Source of the DNA: Leptolyngbyaceae cyanobacterium SM1_3_5
Lineage (GTDB): Bacteria > Cyanobacteriota > Cyanobacteriia > Elainellales > Elainellaceae
Direction: 5' to 3'
DNA: 7,100 nucleotides
NCBI GenBank assembly: GCA_012031475.1
Contig: JAAUTJ010000244.1
Coordinates: 1-7,100, forward strand
The translations under genes were made by a program, and so were the position numbers. A model generated the notes under the pieces. It did no database searches. It worked only from the letters and a program-made list of their open reading frames with translations, and had not been told where the DNA came from. Below are positions 1 through 6,356 of the stretch, one piece after another. Numbering within the stretch: position 1 is the stretch's first letter; each line of letters begins with the position of its first letter.

Positions 1-23
1 TAGTTGCAGATTCGATCGGCGCG

Positions 24-1040
24 TCAAGCGGAAACATGCGTGAACAGCGCGTTGATCGACTGGCCGCGATCGACAAACAGCCAGCCGCCCGCAAACGCCA
101 CCAGCGCTACCGCAGCCGCAGGCTTCCACGCTCGTTTGGCCTGCGCTTCCACCCGACTAAACGATCGCTGCCATGCCGACATTGACCAGCGCCGCTGCGC
201 CTTGTGCTTGCCAAAACCCGGAACCGCTTCGAGTGCCGCCAACACATCCGCCACCCGCGCAAAGCGATCGCGAGCGATCGGCTGCACCATGCGTTCGAGA
301 ATTGCAGTCAGTTTGGGATCAAGCGCTTCATACAGATCGACCTGCCAGTCGAGCGTCCCCGTGATGCTGTCGTATTCCAATTTCAGCGGCGTGAGTCCGG
401 TCAGCAAATTGATCACCGACATTCCCAAAGCATACAGATCGCTGCTGAAATCCACTTGACCCACTTGCTGCTCGTCCGGCATGAATCCGGGAGTTCCGAT
501 CGCCAAAGCCGTTTCAGCATCGTGATCGGGTGGCGCAATTGTTTTCCAAAAAGCCGCCCCAAAGTCAATTAAAACGATCTTTCCATCGCTGCGCCGCTGA
601 ATTAAATTGCTCGGTTTGATATCTCGATGAATCACCTGATGGCTGTGAATAAAGTCAAGAATCGGGAGCAAATTAAATAGCAGAGCGATCGCGCCTTGAG
701 CCGTTAATCGTCGCTTGCGAGTAGTCCAACCGCCTAAACTCTCACCGTCAACAAAGTCTTGAACCTGATAGGTTTGATCATCCTCTTGACAGTAGGCCAG
801 CAGCGTCGGAATTTGGTCGTGCTGCTGCCCCAACGCATCGAGAATGCGAGCTTCTGTGTCGAATAATCGCTGAGCAGTTTCTAGCGAAATCGTACTTTTT
901 GCAGAGGGTTTTAGACATTTGACGACGCAAAGTGGATGTTGCGGACGGTATTTGTCGCGAGCGAGATAAGTCTCACTGAATCCGCCTGAACCGAGTTGTT
1001 TCACAACGAGGTATCGTTCAGCTAATAGTTGCCCAATCAT
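24..1040 (-). CDS. Membrane-anchored eukaryotic-type Ser/Thr protein kinase
   Basis: A complete 338-residue protein that should transfer phosphate from ATP to Ser/Thr of unknown targets. All core kinase motifs are visible: Gly-rich loop GSGGFSETY (17-25), VVK lysine K41, likely helix-C Glu E63, catalytic HRDIKPSN (138-145), DFG (159-161), and GTPGFMPDEQ (182-191), which replaces the APE motif as is common in cyanobacterial kinases. It is followed by SSDLYALG (199-206) and R257. The domain ends near 275. A basic linker (278-306) leads to a single hydrophobic segment (about 307-323) and a tail of about 15 residues, so the kinase should sit on the cytoplasmic side with almost no external sensor domain. 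The ATG is preceded by GAGG, 12 bases upstream, and Y10 begins the domain, so the start is secure. The upstream region has operator-like repeats. No residue needed for catalysis is missing. The target and the signal are unknown. Confidence 0.96.
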   Translation of the reverse strand: MIGQLLAERYLVVKQLGSGGFSETYLARDKYRPQHPLCVVKCLKPSAKSTISLETAQRLFDTEARILDALGQQHDQIPTLLAYCQEDDQTYQVQDFVDGESLGGWTTRKRRLTAQGAIALLFNLLPILDFIHSHQVIHRDIKPSNLIQRRSDGKIVLIDFGAAFWKTIAPPDHDAETALAIGTPGFMPDEQQVGQVDFSSDLYALGMSVINLLTGLTPLKLEYDSITGTLDWQVDLYEALDPKLTAILERMVQPIARDRFARVADVLAALEAVPGFGKHKAQRRWSMSAWQRSFSRVEAQAKRAWKPAAAVALVAFAGGWLFVDRGQSINALFTHVSA

Positions 1041-1158
1041 GTGAATTCAATTCCTCAGTGCAGTCGCGGCAAAAATGCCACAAGATTTTCTCAGCACTCC
1101 TGATAGTGGTGAAGATGGCGATCGAAGCTTCATTTTCAGAAGCACTTCTACCGCAGTT

Positions 1159-1190
1159 TTAATTCCAAAATCGAAAAGCTTAATTCCAAA
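1159..1190. promoter_or_regulatory. Two 11-bp direct repeats upstream of the kinase (possible operator)
   Basis: TTAATTCCAAA occurs at 1159-1169 and again at 1180-1190, exactly 21 bp apart, about two helical turns. That places both copies on the same face of DNA. The core TAATTCCAA occurs a third time, inverted (TTGGAATTA), at 1316-1324 inside an ATAATT-gg-AATTAT palindrome (1312-1325). The pair lies 120-150 bp upstream of the kinase start. A binding site for a dimeric regulator is a reasonable inference, but no known consensus was recognised. Confidence 0.35.
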
Positions 1191-1222
1191 TTGGCAGATG
1201 CTTGGCCGTGTGAGTCGATCGC

Positions 1223-1258
1223 TAAGCTTGGGAGGGGATGACAATCGAACCAAGCTTA
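1223..1258. repeat. 9-bp inverted repeat around an 18-base loop
   Basis: TAAGCTTGG (1223-1231) and CCAAGCTTA (1250-1258) are perfect reverse complements separated by 18 bases. Neither side has a T-tract, so it is not a typical terminator. AAGCTT occurs four times between 1125 and 1257, twice in these arms. It could be a protein-binding site or a weak leader hairpin. Confidence 0.45.
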
Positions 1259-1783
1259 TCTCTCATCGCAGCAGAAACAAAAGTTGCATCCTTTCGTTCT
1301 GTGATTCCCAGATAATTGGAATTATGGCAGAAATCCCTGTGTTCTAATTAAGCATGAATTTAGACTGACTGCCCACCTCTGTGACAGTTTAACAACTGTT
1401 AAGCAGAACCTTACCCGTTCAAGCCCGTCAACTCGCAATTTCACGGATCGCGATCGAACGTTTGATCGCAAGCTCTGCCTGAAATTGAGCGGCGATCGCC
1501 GCGTCGAGTCGAGTTTCGGCTTAGTGGGGAACTTTTGTGTCAGGCATCAAACTGTCATAAGTGGATGACCAAGTTGTCTGCACAATCGCATTTGCTACAG
1601 CAGGACAACCCGAAATTCAGGAAGAAATGTATAAAGTTTTAATAAAGTTGACTACCGAATTCAGGATTTCCCGGCCAGTACCAGAATGTAGAAGCAGCAT
1701 TTCCACGCAGGTCGGCACAGTCCGTCTCGCTTTCAGAAAATGCAGCCTGAGCGCCTTCAATCCGCGCTCCTACTTAGGGACAG

Positions 1784-2110
1784 TTACTCGCGATCGCGGT
1801 TCGGTTTGTCACTCTGTTTGAACTCCACAAGGACTTGCTCAATGTTCAATCGATCGCTTCGGCCTCCGCAAATCATCCAGCCAGAAGATTGTCCAGCCAG
1901 AATTAACGCTTGGGCTTGATTCATCAACCCGTTAAGACCAAGCCGAATCAATCCGCAAACGAATTGCTGAAATCTCTTGCTTTCAAAGCGCGTCAAACAG
2001 ATTTCTTGCTCGCGATCGCATGAGCATTTCTCTCGCACACATTGATTCACAGACGAAGTTAAATGGCAGTTAAATGGCTTTGCCAAGCGAAGTTTTTTGC
2101 ACACATTCAA
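1784..2110 (-). CDS. Possible small hypothetical protein (doubtful)
   Basis: A minus-strand open frame of up to 108 codons, divergent from the PAS gene. The first 40 or so residues are Cys-rich and look non-biological. From about residue 41 the sequence is more protein-like, with alternating hydrophobic and polar residues (GLIRLGLNGLMNQAQALIL, then SGWMICGG, then an acidic/polar end), and the codons are ordinary for the window. If real, the start is probably internal, for example GTG at 2036-2038 or a TTG further in, because the ATG at 2110 leaves only 11 bases to the PAS start I prefer (2122) and overlaps the longer version (2074). I do not recognise the family and see no good ribosome binding site. 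It may be a chance frame. Confidence 0.22.
   Translation of the reverse strand: MNVCKKLRLAKPFNCHLTSSVNQCVREKCSCDREQEICLTRFESKRFQQFVCGLIRLGLNGLMNQAQALILAGQSSGWMICGGRSDRLNIEQVLVEFKQSDKPNRDRE
2057..2078 (+). repeat. Perfect tandem 11-bp duplication at the PAS gene's 5' end
   Basis: AGTTAAATGGC is repeated head to tail at 2057-2067 and 2068-2078. Each copy contains an ATG (2063 and 2074) in a different frame. The ATG at 2074 is in frame with the PAS protein and the one at 2063 is not, so the duplication creates or duplicates a candidate start codon. Neither ATG has a Shine-Dalgarno-like sequence before it. Confidence 0.7.
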
Positions 2111-2121
2111 GACCTGAGAAC

Positions 2122-3435
2122 ATGATTTCGATGCTGTTGAACCAACTCAAAGTTCAGCCCAAAAATCTATTTGAGTCTTTCGGAAAGCTGTTTGGCTCAA
2201 CACAAGTTCGCAAGCTAGCTGAGGAATATGAGCGGACGATTTTGTCACTGTTTGAACATCCGTTGCTGGCAACGGCTCTGATCGATTTCAACGGAAACTT
2301 GATTCAGAGCAATCGACGATTTTGCGATCTGCTCGGAGCCAATTCTCATGCGGAAGCCCAAGCAGAAGTCGATCGACTCTCTAACCAAATCCTCGATCAA
2401 AATCTGCGTCAAACGCTGGTTGGTGGCGAGGCAAACTTCTATTTCACCGAGAAACAACTCACTAACAAAGATCATGAGATTATCTGGGTGAAACTCAGTG
2501 CTTCGCTGGTCAGACTGCCCACTCAGGCGATCGCGCACCGGAAATGTTTTGCCGTTCTGCTCGAAGACATCACCGAGAACAAAAAGATTTACAGTGCGCT
2601 GGTACGAGCCGAAGAAAAGTGGAAATCATTTGTGCTGAACACGCCAAATTTGTTCATTCAAATCAGCAGCAGCGGCCAGATTATCTACAGCAGCCCATCC
2701 GTTAAGCACATCCTTGGCTATCCGGATGAAGAACTGCTTGATGCTTATATTTGGAAGTTCATTCATATCGATGATGTGCATCGATTTGAGCTAGCATTGC
2801 GGCTGTGGCAGAGCAATTCAGAACACAACAACGTGGGAATTGAATGCAGATTCAAGGCAAAGTCTAATCTGTGGATGTGCCTTTATCTGCAAGGACAGCA
2901 GTTCCCCATTTCCGCTGAAGCCAACGGGCTAATCATTGATGGGTACAACATTACCGATCGCAAAATTCTCGAAGCGCAACTGCAAGACACCGAGAAGAAA
3001 TTCAATTCTTTGATTCTCAACATTCCCGGTGCAATTTTTCAGTGCGATTTGGACTACATGATGATTTCAGTTAACAGCGAAATTGAAAATATCACAGGCT
3101 ATTCATCTTCCAATTTAATCTGCAATCGCGTCCGGTCGTACCTGAGCATTGTTCACCCTGACGATCGATCGCACGTCAAAAACTCGGTCATGCAGCTTCA
3201 ATCGGGTCACCACAGCACCTCGATCGAGTATCGAATTATTCACGCCAATGGCGATATTCGCTGGGTGTGTGAGCGCAAGCAAAAGGTGTTTAGCGCCAGC
3301 GGTCAGGGTGTTTGGTTTGATGGCGTTTTGTTTGATATTAGCGATCGCAAGCGCACTGAGGAAAATTTGTGGCGCAGCGAAGCAATCAACCGAGCAATGT
3401 TCCGTGTGCTGCCGGAGTGGTTGGCGCAAATCTAG
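2122..3435 (+). CDS. Triple-PAS sensor protein lacking an output domain
   Basis: 437 residues from the ATG at 2122. An in-frame ATG at 2074 would add 16 residues of poor quality (ALPSEVFCTHSRPEN) inside a duplicated 11-mer, so 2122 is preferred, although its ribosome site (GAGA) is weak. Three PAS modules are visible: about 37-155 (ends LLEDITENK), 165-283 (KSFVLNTPNLFIQI, GYPDEEL, ends GYNITDRK) and 293-412 (SLILNIPGAIFQC, GYS, HPDD at 345-348, IRWV, ends VLFDISDRK). PAS folds sense small ligands, redox or light, or mediate dimerisation. No chromophore-binding motif is evident and there is no membrane segment, so it is probably cytoplasmic. The C-terminus (SEAINRAMFRVLPEW, then LAQI and TAG) matches the linker that, in cyanobacterial multi-PAS kinases and cyclases, precedes a further PAS. 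The histidine kinase, GGDEF or cyclase module expected after it is absent. It is either truncated or a stand-alone PAS adaptor. Confidence 0.88.
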   Translation: MISMLLNQLKVQPKNLFESFGKLFGSTQVRKLAEEYERTILSLFEHPLLATALIDFNGNLIQSNRRFCDLLGANSHAEAQAEVDRLSNQILDQNLRQTLVGGEANFYFTEKQLTNKDHEIIWVKLSASLVRLPTQAIAHRKCFAVLLEDITENKKIYSALVRAEEKWKSFVLNTPNLFIQISSSGQIIYSSPSVKHILGYPDEELLDAYIWKFIHIDDVHRFELALRLWQSNSEHNNVGIECRFKAKSNLWMCLYLQGQQFPISAEANGLIIDGYNITDRKILEAQLQDTEKKFNSLILNIPGAIFQCDLDYMMISVNSEIENITGYSSSNLICNRVRSYLSIVHPDDRSHVKNSVMQLQSGHHSTSIEYRIIHANGDIRWVCERKQKVFSASGQGVWFDGVLFDISDRKRTEENLWRSEAINRAMFRVLPEWLAQI

Positions 3436-3463
3436 CGACTGTAAAGGCGATCGGGAGCTTCGT

Positions 3464-3497
3464 GCCATACGAATTAGGTAGCCATACAAACTAGGTA
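3464..3497. repeat. Tandem 17-bp duplication
   Basis: GCCATACGAATTAGGTA (3464-3480) is followed directly by GCCATACAAACTAGGTA (3481-3497), matching at 15 of 17 positions; the next two bases (GC) also match the start of the unit. It starts 29 bases after the PAS stop codon. Two mismatches imply it is not brand new. Its function is unknown. Confidence 0.7.
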
Positions 3498-3692
3498 GCA
3501 AATTGCACAGCGCACTGATGTTTTTGAGGTGGCGATCGAGCTAAACGGAGATATTTTTGAGTTAAATTGTTGCGAATGACACTGAAAGACTGCTGAAGTT
3601 TGTCTGCCCTTTGAATCATTGAGATGATGCGATCGGAACTTATTGCTCTGAGTCTGCATCATCTTCTTTAATTCCTAAGCAAATTTCAATTT

Positions 3693-3719
3693 AGCTTCGT
3701 GAAAAATTTTCACGAAGCT
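3693..3719. repeat. Perfect 13-bp inverted repeat (hairpin or operator)
   Basis: AGCTTCGTGAAAA (3693-3705), a single central A, and TTTTCACGAAGCT (3707-3719). As RNA it would form a stem of about 10 pairs with an A/U-rich loop. The following sequence on the plus strand is TTATCCTTG and on the minus strand AAATTG, so neither has the run of U expected of an intrinsic terminator. It lies 109 bases before the next start codon and 257 bases after the PAS stop, so it may be a weak bidirectional terminator or a palindromic protein-binding site. Confidence 0.55.
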
Positions 3720-3828
3720 TATCCTTGTTCGCAGGGCAGAGCAGTAGAATAGCTTTATCTTGCTTGGCAAGCTGAAATCGCTTCCTCTGGTAGGCAGTAA
3801 AAAGCCTTGTTTCCATTAATCTCCTGTT

Positions 3829-5022
3829 ATGGACGGTCAAATTTCTACTTTTGGTTTAGATGAACAGCAGCAAGCCAAGCAGAAGCGAGAAGAAGCGGCG
3901 ATCGCCCTGAGCGGCAGGGCGACCGATGCTGCCCAGCTTAAGGGGATTGAGCATCTTGGAGCCGAAGAAAAGCTGGCCTTCATTCGTGAACTTTTGCCAC
4001 AACTGAGTCTGCTTGAACTGCGATCGCTGATCGACTTTGCTCAGCAGGAAGTGAGCGATCGCCAACGTCAAACGAACACATTCACAGCCGCAGCACCGAT
4101 CACTCGACTGCTGCTTAAAAAAGACTATACCTATCAAAATCGTGGCCTGAAAGAACCGACGCAATATTTTGTATATCTCAGGCGCACAAAGCCAAAGCTC
4201 GATCGCTACATTGGTACGCTTTTTTACATTCCAACAGGCTGCACACTTGCCTATTCGCGCGATCCAGAAGGAAGAATTCTATTTGATCCACCGCACAATA
4301 TTTTTGCGCTTAAAGATAGCAACAATCCACAGGTTAGCCAACTGGTGCGGCTAATTTGTCTGGAGCCACCGCCCCCCGAATATACGTTTGATAAACAGCA
4401 AGATGATGTTCCAGAAATTTATTTGCAGCTAGAATATCTTGACTCAAAAACGCATCAGCCGATCGCAAAAACGTCGTATGCGTTTCCCGCCTGCATGTAT
4501 GAAGGCGGCAAGCTCGATCGCTACCGCTGGGAAGTAACTGCCTTTGTTCCGACTCCATCCGCTGAATCAACGGCGGCAACTGCTTCACCTGCCGCTCGTC
4601 GCATTCTTGAACTACCTTCCAAAGCTTCAACTTTCTATCTGGAAAATTTTGCGGACGCGATCGCCATCCCAGAGCGGATGCGCCTTTGGGTTGAATGGAG
4701 CGAAAAGGCCATGCCACATTCAAGATGGCAAATTGTCCAAAATAAAACGGTTCATACGCTACAAAATGCTAGCTCTCAGCGCAAGATTTTAAGCTACCTT
4801 GCCGAGCAAAACGCGATCGCCCTGGAAAGCTCGCTGCCCGTCCTGGTGCGCTGGTTTCAAGATTTAGGATTGGCCGTTTCCCAAACACCAATCCCCAGCC
4901 AATATCGCGCAGATGAACTCAAACTTGCCCGCAGTTTATTCATCGACATGAGCTTGCCACCGACTGATGCGATCGTGGCGCTCAAGCAGCTTTTCAACTT
5001 GAAGTTTGTCAAATCAAAATAA
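3829..5022 (+). CDS. Conserved-looking cytoplasmic protein of unknown function
   Basis: 397 residues; I cannot name the family. There is no signal peptide or membrane segment, so it is probably soluble. The N-terminal third is helical: a Gln/Lys/Glu-rich stretch (10-25), then FIRELLPQLSLLELRSLIDF (51-70). The middle (about 98-240) is rich in Tyr and beta-type sequence: KDYTYQNRGL, YFVYLRRTKPKLDRYIGTLF (113-132), YIPTGCTLAY, and a Pro run PPPP near 180. A Ser/Thr/Ala-rich low-complexity linker (243-256) precedes a mixed C-terminal part containing RLWVEWSEKAMPHSRWQIVQ (285-304) and a helical end (315-397). The segment KLDRY plus six or seven residues plus Pro occurs twice (from 123 and from 228), hinting at two related beta modules. 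The start is the first ATG of a long open frame; the sequence before it (TCTCCTGTT) has no Shine-Dalgarno match. It is probably transcribed alone, because a 94-base gap with a palindrome separates it from the transporter gene. Confidence 0.88.
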   Translation: MDGQISTFGLDEQQQAKQKREEAAIALSGRATDAAQLKGIEHLGAEEKLAFIRELLPQLSLLELRSLIDFAQQEVSDRQRQTNTFTAAAPITRLLLKKDYTYQNRGLKEPTQYFVYLRRTKPKLDRYIGTLFYIPTGCTLAYSRDPEGRILFDPPHNIFALKDSNNPQVSQLVRLICLEPPPPEYTFDKQQDDVPEIYLQLEYLDSKTHQPIAKTSYAFPACMYEGGKLDRYRWEVTAFVPTPSAESTAATASPAARRILELPSKASTFYLENFADAIAIPERMRLWVEWSEKAMPHSRWQIVQNKTVHTLQNASSQRKILSYLAEQNAIALESSLPVLVRWFQDLGLAVSQTPIPSQYRADELKLARSLFIDMSLPPTDAIVALKQLFNLKFVKSK

Positions 5023-5070
5023 ACAGTTGAGATTGGCTGGAGGTGCTGGAATAATTCATCTGATAGAGAG

Positions 5071-5088
5071 AGAATTTACGCAAATTCT
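5071..5088. promoter_or_regulatory. 18-bp palindrome before the MFS gene (possible operator)
   Basis: AGAATTT (5071-5077), ACGC, AAATTCT (5082-5088) is a perfect 7-bp-arm palindrome ending 28 bases before the transporter start codon. The position and symmetry suit an operator for a dimeric repressor. No divergent regulator gene is adjacent and the motif matches no consensus I know. The 94-base gap (5023-5116) has no clear -35/-10 pair or ribosome binding site. Confidence 0.35.
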
Positions 5089-5116
5089 GTAGTCTAAAGA
5101 TTGTTTTGATTATTTC

Positions 5117-6283
5117 ATGCGTAATTCCTTGGTTTGGATGATGGCGATCGCCAGCGGCGCGACCGTTGCCAATTTGTATTACAATCAGCCGCTTCTTGCC
5201 GTGATCGCTCAGGATTTTGACGTTTCAACGCATGAAGTGAGCTTGATTCCTACCCTGACCCAACTCGGCTACGCCACCGGAATTTTGCTGATCGTGCCGC
5301 TCGGCGATCGCACCGAACGTCGTCGCCTGATCGTCGTAATGACCGGATGCACCGCGATTGCCCTCGCCCTCGCCGCAATTTCCCCCAATTTGCCCTGGCT
5401 AGCCGTTGCCAGTTTTGCGATTGGCGTGACGGCGATCGCCGCCCAGATCATCGTGCCGTTTGCGGCTCAGTTGGCCGCCCCTGCCGGCCAGAGCAAAGTT
5501 GTTGGCATGGTGATGAGCGGCTTATTCATCGGCATTCTGCTAGCCAGACTCCTGAGTGGCTACTTGGGCGCAATCTTGCCCTGGCAGGCCGTTTACTGGA
5601 TTGGCAGCGGCCTGATGTTGGGATTAGCGATCGTGCTGCTGCAAGTTTTACCTAGAAGTGAACCCGCCCTCCAGCTTTCCTATCCGCGCCTGATGGCCTC
5701 CCTGTGGCTGATCGCAAAGCAACCCGCCCTGCAAACCGCTTCGATCGTCGGCGCGATGTCGTTCGGAGCCTTCAGCGCCTTCTGGACAACCCTGGTATTT
5801 CTGCTGAACCAGCCACCCTACAACTACGGCAGCGAAGTCGCTGGACTGTTTGGACTCGTTGGACTCGTTGGCGCTCTAGCCGCACCGCAAGTCGGGAAAA
5901 TTGCCGATCGCCGCAGTCCATTCTTCACCCTGCGACTCGGCATTCTCACCAGCGCGATCGCCTTCACCCTCTTTTGGATCGCCGGACACCACTTAGGCGG
6001 TTTAGTCCTTGGCGTTATTCTGCTCGACTTGGGCGTTCAAACCACGCAAATTTCCAACCAAACCAGCATCTACCGCCTGCCTGCCGAACTGCACAGCCGC
6101 CTCAACGCCCTCTACATCATGTTTTACTTCATCGGTGGCGCGATCGGCTCCTACCTCAGCGCATTCGGCTGGACAACCTGGGAATGGAGCGGCGTTTGCG
6201 CCCTCAGCCTTGGAATGCTGGCGATCGGATTTGCCGCACTAACCTGGCGAAAACCCCACAACTCCGCGATCGCCTTGAAGTAG
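5117..6283 (+). CDS. MFS efflux-type transporter, 12 helices
   Basis: 388 residues, full length for a 12-helix major facilitator carrier in the cytoplasmic membrane. Such carriers normally export small molecules in exchange for protons. N-terminal helix 1 carries ANLYYNQPLL (18-27), a signature of the sugar-efflux/YgaY/NepI-like branch. The loop between helices 2 and 3 has the MFS A-motif as PLGDRTERRR (61-70). Helix 5 has VMSGLFIGILLARLLSG (132-148), resembling motif C of antiporters. FSAFWTTLVFLL (219-230), GKIADRR (260-266, second A-type loop) and LDLGVQTTQISNQT (303-316) are also typical of the branch. The substrate cannot be told. The ATG at 5117 gives the family's usual N-terminus, although no ribosome site precedes it. 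The GC-rich codons are denser than those of the PAS gene. The stop codon lies inside a 13-bp tandem duplication. Confidence 0.94.
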   Translation: MRNSLVWMMAIASGATVANLYYNQPLLAVIAQDFDVSTHEVSLIPTLTQLGYATGILLIVPLGDRTERRRLIVVMTGCTAIALALAAISPNLPWLAVASFAIGVTAIAAQIIVPFAAQLAAPAGQSKVVGMVMSGLFIGILLARLLSGYLGAILPWQAVYWIGSGLMLGLAIVLLQVLPRSEPALQLSYPRLMASLWLIAKQPALQTASIVGAMSFGAFSAFWTTLVFLLNQPPYNYGSEVAGLFGLVGLVGALAAPQVGKIADRRSPFFTLRLGILTSAIAFTLFWIAGHHLGGLVLGVILLDLGVQTTQISNQTSIYRLPAELHSRLNALYIMFYFIGGAIGSYLSAFGWTTWEWSGVCALSLGMLAIGFAALTWRKPHNSAIALK

Positions 6284-6300
6284 TCCATTGAAGTAGTTCA
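6275..6300. repeat. Tandem 13-bp duplication across the MFS stop codon
   Basis: TTGAAGTAGTCCA (6275-6287) and TTGAAGTAGTTCA (6288-6300) match at 12 of 13 positions. The first copy contains the last codons and the TAG stop (6281-6283) of the transporter. The second copy duplicates that stop in another frame just downstream. Confidence 0.7.
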
Positions 6301-6324
6301 TCCAGTTTTTATGCAGCGTCCGCT

Positions 6325-6349
6325 TGCTATGATCCGCCTAGTTGAGGGG
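6325..6349 (+). promoter_or_regulatory. Extended -10 promoter and ribosome binding site of the RHH gene
   Basis: TGC-TATGAT (6325-6333) is an extended -10 element with no good -35. Transcription would begin near 6340. GAGGGG (6344-6349) lies 7 bases before the ATG at 6357 and is one of the best Shine-Dalgarno sequences in the window. It supports the ATG over the in-frame TTG at 6342, which lies beside and upstream of it. The untranslated leader would be under 20 bases. Confidence 0.5.
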
Positions 6350-6356
6350 TGAGGGA

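Larger units (their letters stand above)
1041..2121. other. Long gene-poor intergenic region, possibly with relic coding
   Basis: About 1.08 kb separates the divergently oriented kinase and PAS genes. No RNA gene is recognisable. The open frames here (minus 1047-1253, plus 1075-1347, plus 1561-1821) overlap one another, resemble nothing I know and lack clear ribosome binding sites. One minus-strand frame reads through 1428-1616 with a single TAA at 1521-1523. Its last segment (1428-1520) is helical and coding-like, for example AAIAAQFQAELAIKRSIAI, but it has no start codon. This may be the tail of a decayed gene, or chance. A palindrome TTAACA-ac-TGTTAA lies at 1389-1402. The region near the kinase carries repeats listed separately. 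Promoters for both flanking genes must lie here, but none is clear enough to place. Confidence 0.6.
3436..3828. other. Gap after the truncated PAS gene, no complete gene
   Basis: 393 bases with no convincing gene and no recognisable remnant of a kinase, GGDEF or cyclase domain. One protein-like stretch without a start codon lies at 3499-3576 in the same frame as the PAS gene (VFEVAIELNGDIFELN near its middle), separated from it by several stops. It could be a relic of a former continuation, but I cannot assign a family. The gap also contains a 17-bp tandem duplication and a 13-bp-arm inverted repeat, listed separately. The promoter of the following gene should lie after about 3720, but no strong -35/-10 pair stands out. 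Confidence 0.6.

Noticed and set aside
1232..1257. GGTTCGATTG on the minus strand resembling a tRNA T-loop
   Set aside because: No acceptor stem, anticodon arm or CCA-side pairing can be built around it.
1047..1347. Overlapping frames on both strands just upstream of the kinase (68 and 90 codons)
   Set aside because: Opposite-strand overlap, no ribosome binding sites, compositions without domain character. The repeated FGIK in the minus frame simply reflects the DNA direct repeat.
1561..1821. Plus-strand 86-codon frame starting at GTG
   Set aside because: The first 30 residues look plausible but the rest is Ser/Arg/Cys-rich and unlike a protein; no ribosome binding site or recognised family.
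5838..5875. Tandem GGACTCGTT within the MFS gene as a possible insertion
   Set aside because: The encoded GLFGLVGLVGALAAP is the length expected for the family at this point, so it need not be a recent duplication.
5704..6291. Long second frame (195 codons) inside the MFS gene
   Set aside because: Arg/Pro-rich shadow frame of a GC-rich gene; the transporter frame has all family motifs.
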